Positions 1 through 10,589 of a DNA stretch of 64,000 nt are shown one piece after another. Below the pieces are notes generated by a model. That model did not search any database. It was given only the letters and a program-made list of their open reading frames with translations, and was not told where the DNA came from. The stretch is from NCBI GenBank assembly GCA_932521035.1, contig OW051492.1, positions 1,364,001-1,428,000 on the forward strand, in the 5' to 3' direction. Within the stretch, counting starts at the first letter, position 1, and every line of letters begins with the position of its first letter. Source of the stretch: Oscheius dolichura (lineage: Eukaryota; Nematoda; Chromadorea; Rhabditida; Rhabditidae). Made by a program: the position numbers and the translations under genes.

Positions 1-1033
1 AGAGGGGTGGAAGGATACGGACCATATCAATTGTGTTGTGAAGATACACAACAAGGCCCAGAGAATGACACGTGAATCACACGCGGCTACAAATAGAAAA
101 AGAAACAGGGAAAATGGGGAGAACTTGGGAAAAAAAGGAGAGGAGAACAACACCTCCTTAGAGTAGAAGCGGGAAATTCAAAAAAAAATCGAAAAAGGCC
201 GATTTTCCCGGAAGTTTCAGAGTAAAGACAGCCTGCATCCTATTTCAGGACCGCGCGCTTCAAAACTTCACAATGTTATGAAAATAGACCTTTAAAAAGT
301 GCGAAATCTATCAGAAGGAAGTATTAGAAGTGGGAAAGAACGATAAAAGGAGCGAGATCTGACTGACCTAGAAGAGACCAACACGTGACGCCCTCTCCCC
401 CTTTCTTCGCTCTCTAATGACCGGGGGAGAGTGATAAGGCCGGGAGGGGGCTGAGACGGGGGATAAAATGTTGCCATTTTGGACACTGGAAAGACAACAC
501 TGATTAATAATAAGTTGCTAAATTAAGTCCGAAGGTAATAAGGTCCTGTAGGGAATGTTTTGTGCCGGGTAACAGAGATTTTTGGCGGGAAAGGACGAAA
601 ACTACGATAAGCCTTCTTTTTAAGCTTCTTTCAATGGAATTGGCGGATTTCTACCATTTTTTGTGTTTTTTTTTCTTAGAGTATTTTTAGAGTAAAATCT
701 TAAAAATTGACCATTTTAAAGGTCTAAAATGACTAAAATTAGGTTAAAAAGAGTCGGAGGATGGCCATTATGGTTATAAAGACGGTAAAACCAAAATCAA
801 CAGAATATCCATCCACGTGAGAGAGAGCCTTCTCCTCCTCCTCCGCTTTTCGAGGGCAGGAATCAATTAAACACTATTATTGAATTTGGCCAGAGAATAA
901 GCAGCAGGTGCAATTTTGAGCTCCCGAGGGGGAAGGTGGCCGCTGGATGAAAGGGTAACAAGTGACGAATCAGGGAAACCAAGACCTGGCGCTAAATTCT
1001 TGTTGTATTCCCTATTTTTTCGTCTCGAGACCA
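1..1033. other. gene-free sequence
   Basis: No open frame here has nematode-like splice sites or recognisable protein similarity. The sequence is purine/pyrimidine-skewed, with A-rich and GGGGA-rich tracts. I see no gene and no clear repeat unit. Confidence 0.5.
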
Positions 1034-1325
1034 TAGGGTTGTGCGTCCGACATCGTTACGTAACGCCCGACAGGTCCAACATTTGCTCATAACTGTTTTC
1101 CCTTAAAATATTTTTAATTTCTGTTTTTTATAGCTTGTAGAGAAGAAGCAGAGCTCCCGGATGATATAAATATCTCATCAATATTCTTACAAATACGCGA
1201 GATATAAGTGCATCCGACAGTCCGACAGGGTCCGACCCGACTGTCGGGCCCTGTCGGGTGTCGGACTGTTATGAGCAAATGTCGGACCTGTTGGGCGTTA
1301 CGTAACGATGTCGAACGCACAACCC
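1034..1325. mobile_element. foldback (MITE-like) element, about 290 bp
   Basis: The left arm begins AGGGTTGTGCG and runs through ACATCGTTACGTAACGC to an ATTTGCTCATAAC block. The right arm is its reverse complement and ends CGCACAACCCT, giving terminal inverted repeats of about 60 bp with a few mismatches. A second, nested palindrome rich in GTCCGACAG lies at about 1,208-1,268. There is no coding capacity, so this is a non-autonomous element. The superfamily cannot be named because no target duplication could be read safely. Confidence 0.75.
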
Positions 1326-2082
1326 TACGAGACCAACTTGAAATTTTTCTGTTGATGACGCTGTAGTTTGGAATTCTCGTTGTTTATTTTTGCCCTTCTC
1401 TCTCTCTCGGTTACCATAATATTTATTAATTGGGGCGCCACAATTCACACATCAGGGCATATTTAGCCATATGGTTTTTTTATGGGGAACTTTATAAAAA
1501 GAGAGACTGTCTCATCATTTTTGAACCCGGAAAGAAAAAAAAATGATATATTTTTCCGGAAAAACTAGGAGATTACGGTAGACTGCCGCTCTCTTAGCGC
1601 AGTAGACTCGTACAGCTTAATTCTTGCCCTTTCCGATGAATAACACCGTAATGTGGGAAAAAACGAGGAGGAAAGAAGAAATCTGGAAGCTAATGCCAAC
1701 AGGGGGGATTATTAATTCCAGGTGGGATAATCTGCAATTGAAACAAGGAGAGGGAGAGAGAACAGACGGAGGAGGAAGGGACGAAAAAAGCAAAAGAGCG
1801 ATTTGGGACAGAGAGACAAGAAGATACTATACTGGTTAAAGACCATTCCAGGACCATTCCACTTATGGCCTTTTCTATTTTAGGGGGCACACACTATACT
1901 CGGTACAGTTCATTTGATAATTTTTTGAAAAGGAGTTTTATAGATAGGGACCGCAAAGTGAAAATTAGATTTCATCGCCGCACGTTGATTTTGGTGTCAA
2001 TCGAAAGAGCTCGTAGTAACTTACAACTTTTGTTTTCAGAGTAAGAAAATCGGTCCATACATTGTTGAGATATTTGCGATTT

Positions 2083-2172
2083 TGTGGCGCGCCGCCGAGC
2101 TTGGTTTTCTGAAGAAATTTTGGTCGCTTCTGATCCAGCGACCAAAGTTCGATCCCCGCCGGCGTCAAAAAT
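2083..2172 (+). repeat. tRNA-derived (SINE-like) element
   Basis: An A-box-like TGGCGC start is followed by an internal stem (GGTCGCT...AGCGACC), a B-box-like AGTTCGATCCC and a GTCAAAAATTT tail. This is the same layout as the elements at 7,661, 10,928, 11,360, 11,932, 12,546 and 24,326. It is more diverged than those and does not fold as a functional tRNA. Confidence 0.5.
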
Positions 2173-2901
2173 TTCACAAAGTATTTACTTGGAATTTTTA
2201 GAAAAATGGCATTTCCCAGTGTCATTTTCTACAGAAACATAAGAATAGAATGAGTTCTTCGGTCAAAAATTAGCCAGAAAAGAGCCTAGAGACTGAAGAT
2301 GGCTATCGGCAGAGGGATAGCCATTAGATAGGGCAGCCTTGAGCTTTGAGGCGGCCAAGAGGAGACCAAGGACAGTTAGATATTTCCCCCGGATCCCTAG
2401 AATATCCTCATTTAAAAATTGAAAATCTCCGCTTCAAAAGTGCAAAAAGAAGGCTACCGTTCCACGTGACTACACTCCCTCTGACGCAACCCACTGGAGT
2501 GAACTTTTACACGTTTCAGAGTTCGTTTTTTCTTTAAAGAAACAGCGTTTTTTCTCTGATTCATGGTGGTTGAACGGGGGGAGGGAGAGGGGCTACTTCT
2601 TTATCAAAAGACAGGCAGAAAAGAGCTTCTTGAACAGATTGATAGCTAGGGGAAGGGAAGGGGAAGATAGGGGGAGACGGGGGTTCAGCTAATGTCAGAC
2701 ACAAAGAACCGGGGAAGGGGGAGGGTGTCTTTGATGTTTCACTCGGGAAAGAGAGAACAGAGCACTTTTAGGTCAGTTTTATCAGCTGAGGGGAACGAGT
2801 GGCATGTGCTTCACGGAAACCGACGGGGTTGTGGGAATTCCAGAGGAATTTTGTGACCATTTTGGACTAGAGTCCGGTTCAATTATATTGGTAGAATTAA
2901 G

Positions 2902-3705
2902 AGAGCCATAGTTGGGAGAGCCACAACTGGAAAGAGCCACAGCTGGGAGAGCCACAGCTAGACAGCTTGAAAAGCCACAGTTCAGACTTATAGCGGCGAA
3001 TTAAGGAATTTTGACTTCCAGGTAGAATTTCAACCAATTTTAATCGATTCAGACCTTTAAAATGACTGTTTTTAGGGGTTTCCAGGGGGAATGGGTCGTT
3101 TCAAAAGCAATCAAACTGATAAAAAGGTCCTGCCATGATTGTTTTCTGCAAAGAAACGGATCTTTGATAGAAGAGAGAGGGAAAATTCTGTAGGAACTGT
3201 TCCTGGGTGGAAATTTTTGTACAAAAGACCATGTATTTTGGGGGAAACGATGCTAACCAAGCAGATTTTTTCCTTATCTCTTCCCCAAAATCTGTTTGGC
3301 TCATAAAAAATACCCAAGATCAACAAGTTTTCTTCCGATTTTTCCCGCGGGGAACCGAAAATGAGGGGCCCTTTCTGTTCTGCTTCTTTTTCTTCTCATT
3401 GGCCATTCAAAGAAGAGAACAACTGCAAAAAAGGGAAGAGAACACGGTCACGTGGTTGGGAGGGGAACAGAGAGGAAGCAGGAAAACACAAAGAAAAGAA
3501 AGAAGCATAAATCAGGGATGACGGGAAGATGACTTTGGAACTATGAGACGAGAAATGAGGTGGAAAAAATTGGGAAGGGCTCATCTGGAGAGGGAAGGCC
3601 ACAGCAAGGAGTGCCACAGCTGGAAAAAACCAAAACTAGAAGGAGCCACAGCTCGAGAAAGCCACAGCTGGATGAGCCACAGCTAGAGAGAGCCACAGTT
3701 CTGAC
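2902..3705. repeat. clusters of GCCACAGCTGG / GCCACAGTTAGACAGC repeats
   Basis: Two clusters, at about 2,902-2,985 and 3,598-3,702, carry closely spaced copies of GAGCCACAGCTGG and GCCACAGCTAGACAGC. Each is followed by the same sequence (TTTTGACTTCCA...GAATTTTAGACC...AAAATGACTGTTTTTAGGGGTTT). The clusters are therefore two copies of one larger duplicated unit, with the second running into the foldback element at 3,836. Confidence 0.7.
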
Positions 3706-3835
3706 CGATAGCGACTAATTACGAAATTTTGACTTCCACATGAAATTTTAGACCATTTGAATCGATTTAGACCATTAAAATGACTGTTTTTAGGGGTTTT
3801 CAGATGGAATGGATCGTTTCAAACCACTCCATTTC

Positions 3836-3989
3836 GGCTCGGTCCTCGATAGTCCCGTCCCCTGCACCCGTAAAGTCTCGGCAGCAGGCTCCTCTTTATT
3901 CAAAACTGTTACAAAACTGTGTCACCTTTATACCTTTCCCCTGCCGATACTTTACGGGTGCAGGGGATCGGACTATCGAGGACCGAGCC
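3836..3989. mobile_element. long-arm MITE, copy 1 of 5
   Basis: The terminal inverted repeats contain GGTCCTCGATAGTCC and CACCCGTAAAGTCTCGGCAG. The core, TTTATTCAAAACTGTTACAA followed by AACTGTGTC, is nearly identical to that of the copies at 21,783, 53,195, 54,839 and (inverted) 56,530. There is no coding capacity. Overlapping long open frames on both strands are by-products of the repeat. Confidence 0.85.
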
Positions 3990-4404
3990 CCCCTTTGCAG
4001 TGCTGCAAAGTTGCTTCTCTTTTTTTTCGCCATTTCGTCTTTTTCCCGGGTCGTTTCTCTAATCAACGAGCCAACGCTGTACGAAGCGAACCACGTGTTT
4101 CATTTTATCAAGGTGAAAAAGACGAAAAGTGAAAGGAAAAGGCAGGTGGAATTGAATCAACAAAAAACAAAACAAGGTGTAAAGATATCGGGTTTTTTGA
4201 GGGCGTCTTCTTCTTGACTGGGAAGGCTGCCTGTGATACCTTTCCAGACTTTGAACTTTTGTCTGTTCTGTTTTCCTGTTTGGCTTTTCTCCCATATCAA
4301 AAAAGGCCATAAACAGGGAGGAAAGCTGTACAAATTTGATACAAAATACAAAAAAGGCACATGTTTTACTGACAAACAAGCCAAGTTTTGCCCAAAGCGC
4401 GCGC

Positions 4405-4433
4405 GCCCGCACCCGTAAAATCTCGGCAGCTGC
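4405..4433. repeat. solo arm of the CCCGTAAAATCTCGGCAG hairpin family
   Basis: One arm only: a GC-rich GCGCGCGCCCG lead followed by CACCCGTAAAATCTCGGCAG and CTG. No matching inverted arm is seen within about 150 bp. Confidence 0.7.
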
Positions 4434-7089
4434 CCGCACTGGCTTCGAGGCGTCAGATTTCTAATTTGAAACAAAGTTTCCCCCGATTTGAGGTAACTTG
4501 ACCTTCCGACCCTTCGAACGAAGTGGACAGATCTGTAATTTTGGAATACTTTCCCGTCTTGGGAGGGTGATAAACACAGCTGACAAAAGAGTACAACTTC
4601 TCTGTTGACTCTGACCAATTTGTTGAATATCACTTCATTTTGACTAGAATCTAGTCATTTCTAGTCCTTTCCCAAGCTGTTTCTCACCAAAATGTGAGGC
4701 TGTTCTGGTTGTAGCCGACCGTAAAAGGGCAGTACTCGATAGAAGACAAATCATATGGGAATAACAGGAGAATGACGTCTTTTCAGTCGCTAAAAGCCGA
4801 AAATATTAGCTATAAAAGTGAAAATTAACGGGGAAAAGAAGCGTGACCGTACGGGGGAGAACAGGTTGAACTAGATTTGGCATGGTGATACTGGCGAGCG
4901 GAGGGGACCAAGGGCGGATTGAGGATGATCGCTCTCTGTTATCCTAGAAAAGTAATGAGAAAAAGAGACCGACGACGGCTGATAGCGGCAAATCAATCAA
5001 TAGTCTATCACTCTCGGGGCGGAAAAGAACCAGAGAAAAAGAAACAAGCGAGAGAGAGAGACAGGAGGGGGTCGATCAGCCGTGCAGGCAGGCGGGACCC
5101 GTGGTGATGGCGCGCCGGTGGTGGCAGCAGCAGCAGCGGGGCACACGTGTGTGTGTGTGTTGCCAGTGTGCCGTGCCTCTCTCTCCCCCCTGCTGCCGGG
5201 GCTGCAATATGATGTTTGTATTTTACGCGGGAGAGGGAGAGGGAAAGTGTGTCCTTCACTTCTTGGTTTTTGAGAGATATGGCTTTTTAGAGAAAATGGG
5301 GGAGGAGAATCTGGAGCGAGAAAAACGACTCCACAGCTCGGAAAAAAGACTGGAAGGTTTCGGGTTTCATGAAGAAATCCACCCCTCCCGGCAGGGGAAT
5401 TGGACTGGAAGATGGCAGGCCAAGAAACTGGTGGCATTTTTTTGGGAGAGAGAAAAATAGATTCTGATCATCTTTAACAGTCCGAAAACTCTCTATAGGA
5501 GGCTAAAATTCCCGTGAGGACCCGAATTTGGGCCCCTTTCCGAGGCACTGGCAGGACTGAAGCTTAGAGAACACCACAGAGAGCCTAGGGAAATCTAGGA
5601 AGGACTCCTCTTCTTGAGATTACGGTAAGTATTCCCTACGGAAACTCGGCCAAGTAACGGTCAAGAAATGGAAAAGTTTTTGACCTGAATAGAGGGGTGG
5701 GAGCTTATTTTGGTTCGGTATAACTCCCCCAAAACGGAGAATCGAAAAACATTCTGATCCGAGGGGCCGGTTCCAATATGATCACTGGCGATCCCGGTTT
5801 AAAAATCTCGAAAATCCCGATTAACCCTCCCTCTCTCTCCATTTTAAGTCCTCCTCCTGTTCTACTCGGCCCTTTTCTGGTTCTGGAGTCCAAAAGTCTT
5901 CCTCTCGGCGTCCTTGTGGTCCACAACTTGTGGATATATTTCCAAATCAAAGCCACCTGCTGGAAGAGCTCGACCCGGAAGGTGCCCAGCTTTCAAAGAA
6001 TCGACTTCTGTGGTGTCTACCACTGTCAAAAAGCCAAGTCTTTCCACTGAATATTCCCCTGAGAATCACATCAGCCGGCTTAGCTGTGAACAGTGTTCTT
6101 TCCCTTCCCCTTGAACTGATCAGAAATCACGTGGCTTTGCACTTTTTCTGCAAAATCTTTTTCTCTCAATAGAGAGTAGTTAAAAAGATCAGACTCTCAC
6201 GAGGTGTGTGCGACCAATTCCCTTCTGATATTTCTTTTCAGTTCCCATGGGGAGCCAGGCTGCATGGGGGAACAGGGGAGAGGGTAGAAAGTACAGAGAC
6301 CCAGATAGCCCCTTGGGGGTGGGGGACAAAGTTTCCAGGGATTTTGTAGTCTTTAAAGGTCGAAAATGGGAAAATTCAACTGGTAACAGATAAGAATTGG
6401 GGACAGAAAGCGGAGATCAGGGCAATGGATTCATTTATGTTGCAATTTCTCCTTGATAACGGGGAAGAGACGGCAGAAAGGGGTATCTGTGACTTTTATG
6501 GGTCCACGTGGTTCTTCCCCTTCATTTCCAATAAAAATGGGGAAAACCAAATCTCAACGTGGTTCTGTAGCGATTCTTTTATCAGAAAAGACTTGAAGAT
6601 AGCAGGGGGAAACCAATAAAACAGAGAGTGGCCTGATCGAGAAGAACCTGTTCGATTTGGGAGAGGGGATACAGCTGAGATTGCGGCGGGAATGGAATGA
6701 AAGGTTCATACTCTTGTTTACTTGTGAGGACAGTGGACAGGGAAGTAGGGACAGGGACCAGAATAGAATAGAATGGAGCGGTAGACCGTCAGGCGACCCA
6801 AGAGTGTTGATGGCCAGGAAATGACGAGGGTGCTACGGTGGTAAGAGTGAAAGGAAGCCACAGGGACCTAGGCGGGCTACTGTAGCTGAAGAAAATGGGG
6901 CCGGGAAATCTACCATTTCAAGAAAAACGGAATACAGCATCAGAACCGGCGTCAAAAATTGAATGAAATGAACTAGGTTTCAGCCAATTCCCCCTTTTCT
7001 GTGACCAGTATTGTCGCAAAACAGAAATGCGATTGCCTGATCGGGTGCAGTCGCTGCGGGACCATTGCACCCGTGCCGAGGTCCCTGTG
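4434..7089. other. gene-free sequence
   Basis: Apart from the GT microsatellite, this stretch shows only low-complexity purine/pyrimidine tracts. The short open frames lack splice signals and family resemblance. Confidence 0.45.
5140..5161. repeat. (GT)n microsatellite
   Basis: A short ACACGTGTGTGTGTGTGT run. The overlapping open frames on both strands (119 and 146 residues) are low-complexity and unspliced, and are not taken as genes. Confidence 0.8.
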
Positions 7090-7200
7090 GGTTCCTTTAA
7101 GCCTAAACGGTGGATACCATGGTATGGTGGACATGGTGGGCATGGTGGACACGGTGAACACGAACCACAGGACACGAAAGTCCACCGTCTAGGCTTAACC
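7090..7200. repeat. foldback with internal ATGGTGGAC minisatellite
   Basis: The arms are TTTAAGCCTAAACGGTGGA (about 7,095) and its near-complement TCCACCGTCTAGGCTTAA (about 7,181). Between them lie four to five imperfect copies of the 9-mer ATGGTGGAC. No coding function is evident. Confidence 0.65.
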
Positions 7201-7660
7201 TGTCTCTTTGTGGCACGGGGCTCTACAGGGAATAGCAGACAAGGCGCGAAGTGGTCTAGGGAATGGACGGAACAAAGCAGCGCGGGGCGGGCACAGGACT
7301 GTCAAGCTCAAGACAAAGAACAAGAAAGATATCTCCAAACAGAGCTTTTACGCCTGTTGGAGGGAGAAAAGTAATAAGATCACATTTGTCGACGCGAAGA
7401 AGACTTCTTGACTCGGATCCCGTTGACCAGAACTCTCCTGAAAAAGTGGCGTTATTGATGGTTCCAACCTGGCGACAAGGCAATCTGTGCAGGAACTGTC
7501 AGGGGTTGAATGGAAGCCTCTCGTAGCAGGGTTGTAACTTTGAGATTGAAAATGGAAATTCAAACGCTTTTTTGGGCGGTAGCTGCGGGCAGATTAATCC
7601 AAAGGTAAAAAACTATTGTCAAGATCGGTCGGTTTTTACGCTACTTTTACAGTTATGAAT

Positions 7661-7745
7661 GTGGCTATGCGCGGTCGCTTCAAAAATGACCGAAAATCAT
7701 CTCGCCATATTTTTACAGGGTTCGATCCTTACTGACCGTGATTTT
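7661..7745 (+). repeat. tRNA-derived (SINE-like) element
   Basis: A-box-like TGGCTATGCGCGG, B-box GGTTCGATCC, and a GACCGTGATTTTG tail. The layout matches the other elements of the family, but the acceptor stem is degenerate. Confidence 0.5.
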
Positions 7746-8549
7746 GTGCGTCTTCCTCCTTCTTTCGGGACCCATGGTGCTTCTCTCCAATAGCGATCCA
7801 TCCCTAGTAGCCGTGTGGGAAGAGGAGGCCTTGTTCTATCCGAGACGGCCGTCTATATTGACTTCTACTTCTTCTGTTCATGTTCCTAGCTTCGTGTCCT
7901 CGGTCAATTTCGATTGATCCTGAAAAAAATGAACAAAATAACGAGGTTATCTCGGATTTTAGACCTCTGTCCCTTCCATAGCCAGTTCACCCAGCCCAGA
8001 AGCCACTAGGAACCGCTAGAGCCTGAAAACAACAAAAACAGAAGGAGAACAAAAAAGCTTATAATAATGCCTATATTTTTCACCATTTTGCTGTTTTTGA
8101 TCCAAAATAGCGCGAGATTTGAGGGCTTCCATGTTTTCTTTAGCGTCTGGGTCCAACTGTGCTGTACCAAACACCGCTGTGGACACAGAGGAGAGCCAGA
8201 ACACCGGAAAACATGGGCCAGGACACCTTCTTCGACTAGAAAAGCCGAAGATTAGGCTGCGGGAGAGGCGGATTCTCTCACCAGCTGTCCTATTGACTGT
8301 CTCAAACCTCTTTTAGTTTCGAAAATGAACGCGCGCGCCTTTTTGGTGAGCAGGAACGATTTTTGTAGAAAAAAAAAGTAACAGGCCTGGTTGGGACGAG
8401 TAGAAGAAGTCGCCGTCCAGTGGGAGAAAAGACGCCGAAATGACTAGAAAGCGATGGCAGCGTTTGACAGGATTTCGACCAAGAATTAGTCAAGGTGACC
8501 GTTTCCTGTCAATTTGACCGAAAAGGGTTAAAGTTGGTCAAAATAACTC

Positions 8550-8695
8550 TATAGTCCGTTTCCAACGGATATGTCACAAGTTCAAATTTCGCGGTGCATC
8601 TCCGTTGCGGGACCATGTCGGAAGAAGGCTGGTCCCACAGCGGAGGCGCAACAAACCTTTAACTCCCGTGACATATCCGTTGGAAACGGACTATA
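8550..8695. mobile_element. foldback MITE with perfect 28-bp arms
   Basis: The left arm TATAGTCCGTTTCCAACGGA continues with TATGTCAC. The right arm at 8,668-8,695 is its exact reverse complement. The 146-bp element is bounded by TA, as expected for a TA target duplication of Tc1/mariner-type MITEs; that superfamily assignment is inference. No open frame lies inside. Confidence 0.85.
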
Positions 8696-9049
8696 ACAGG
8701 TTTTTAAATAACACGAGAAGGTTCATAATCTCATAAGGTATCAGAAGTTTCTTCATAGAGAAAAAAGGGCCGACTTGGTGGTGGCGTATCTCGGATGGTT
8801 AGTAGGCATCTAGACAGAAAATAGACAGTCAGATTCGAATTGTAATGGTAGACAGCGTAACTCGAGAGGTAATGCTACCCTGGCTACTGGGTGCTGTAGT
8901 AGATGTTTTTAACAGAATCCGGCTCAATAGCCAGACAGCCAACAATCCATGCAATGTATAGGAAAGATAGCTGATGAGATTGGCTATCTAAAACGAGCTG
9001 TTGGTAAGAATAAAGTAAGAATATTTCTACGTCGACAGAGGCGGATTCT

Positions 9050-9210
9050 AACAAACCTTATTGCAGCTAAACTCTCCGACAAAATACTCCTGTAGCCCCA
9101 CGAACCTGTCCGAGATGAGCCTCTATCATCGTTACGTAACGATATTCAATCAATGTTTGTGGGGCTATAGGTTTTCTTATCGGGGTTTGTGACCTGAAGT
9201 TAGGTTTGTT
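9050..9210. mobile_element. foldback element, about 160 bp
   Basis: The ends AACAAACCT and AGGTTTGTT are inverted, and an inner pair CTGTAGCCCCACGAAC / GTTTGTGGGGCTATAG is also inverted. The loop holds the perfect palindrome ATCGTTACGTAACGAT, nearly the same core as in the 1,034-1,325 element. Confidence 0.75.
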
Positions 9211-9287
9211 AAAATAGTCTTGGCGTGCTTTCCAAGTTTTTCTTTGCTTTGCTTTCTCAAAGCCCGCGAAAATCTACAGTCAGCTTC

Positions 9288-9551
9288 CTATGTCCCTGAC
9301 AGTTCCTTTAAACTCACAAAATCAGGATGATCTATACCCGCTAAAAAGCTGTCAAAGGCTGACTGCCAAATAAAACACCAATACATGGAATATTTCCATT
9401 TTTTGTGACGAATAACCTGAACCAAGAGCAGGAAGAATATAAGCATATTGGTAACAACAGCAACGTCGATAAGTACCGGTTTAACCGTTAGGAAGAATGA
9501 TTTATAGACGGGATCAGTAGAAAAGCGAGCAAACGAATAGTATGCACCCAT
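9288..9551 (-). pseudogene. possible chemoreceptor-like exon or fragment
   Basis: An ATG-initiated frame of 87 codons encodes two strongly hydrophobic segments, around VLIDVAVVTNMLIFFLLLVQ and MYWCFIWQSAFDSF, separated by a basic loop (RHKKWKY). This pattern resembles the first two membrane helices of a nematode serpentine receptor. A possible splice donor follows GATTTT (GTGAGT). No convincing downstream exons were found towards 9,050, where a foldback element lies. It may be a relic or an isolated first exon. The family is not identified. Confidence 0.35.
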
Positions 9552-9779
9552 GGGAATGGAAAATACCGACTACTGTAGAGGGCATAAATGTTTATGGAGA
9601 GTTCCCTAATTGTTGAACTTTCTATTTATGAGGTAATCGTAATTGGACTCATATCCCGTCAGAGCTTTCTGCCTTTCTGTACTAACTCATGTGAGGGGGT
9701 TTTCCTCATTTTCCTATATTCAATATGAAGAGAATGAAGACGAGGCGGTCTTGTAACGCGGCCAGTAATAAGGAATTAA

Positions 9780-9810
9780 ACTGCCGAGACTTTACGGGTG
9801 CGGGCGCCAG
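9780..9810. repeat. solo arm of the hairpin family
   Basis: CTGCCGAGACTTTACGGGTG followed by CGGGCGCC, with no partner arm nearby. Confidence 0.65.
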
Positions 9811-10589
9811 ACGGAAGATCTCATGATCTGCCTTCTAAAGCCTTCTTACCATCGTTTCTTTTCCCCCCTTCCAAGTCAGAACCCCCTTCATCACATTTAA
9901 ATTGTATAAAACCATTTATAGCCTTCAATATAATAAATAAAAACAAAATTTGAATTCAAATGAATCAAAAAATGGACAAAAGAAGAAAGAAAGAAGGAAG
10001 AGCAAGAGAGCGCCGGAAAAACGCGGGAAGTTTGACCAGAAAATAATTGGGGAAACAGAAAATAAGTAAAGAGACTAGAGACGCGATATATCGATGAATC
10101 AACGAGAGCAGGTGGGGGAAAATGGCAAGGATTGTGTCTTCAGGCGAGGGAAATTCAAAAGCGGGTGACGGGGGGAAGCGAGGCGACTGTAAAGCTCTAA
10201 ATTCGGCGGCATTTCATTTTTTAATCTAAATTTTTTCCAGGTTAAAGCAGAATTTGGAAGAGCGGGATTTGGGCAAGGATGTGGGCAAAAAACTGATTTA
10301 AAAAAGGAAAAAGAGCTGCACAGGGAGGGGGCAATGATATGCGAAGAGGTGACTAGAAGAGGGCGGGCTAAAAGGCGCGGGAAAAATAGAAATCTGAATT
10401 TTTGGAAGAAAAGGGGGGAGGGGGGAGGGGGAAGCACAACTATTTGAAAATGAGCAGAGGAAGGGGTAGAAGAAGCTGGCCGGGAGGTAGATACTGTGGG
10501 CCACGGCGGGGAGGAGGGAGAGACAAGAAGAAGGAGAGGAAATATCACAGGAAACCCGATTTAAAAGGGAAAAATACGCGGCAGGGGGG
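9811..10589. other. downstream flank of pde-6
   Basis: AT-rich near 9,890-9,970, then purine-rich. A 149-codon minus-strand open frame at 10,099-10,548 is low-complexity (proline, serine, phenylalanine) and lies directly downstream of the pde-6 stop. It is treated as 3' untranslated or spacer sequence. Confidence 0.45.

Noticed and set aside
3780-4633. Long overlapping open frames on both strands (145 and 158 codons)
   Set aside because: They run through the inverted repeat of the MITE and low-complexity flanks. No splice sites, no family resemblance.
4997-5460. Open frames of 119 (+) and 146 (-) codons
   Set aside because: They cross a GT microsatellite and QQQQ/CCC-type low complexity. 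Frames open on both strands suggest base bias rather than coding.
10099-10548. 149-codon minus-strand frame downstream of pde-6
   Set aside because: Low-complexity P/S/F/L content in purine-rich DNA. Probably 3' untranslated sequence or spacer.
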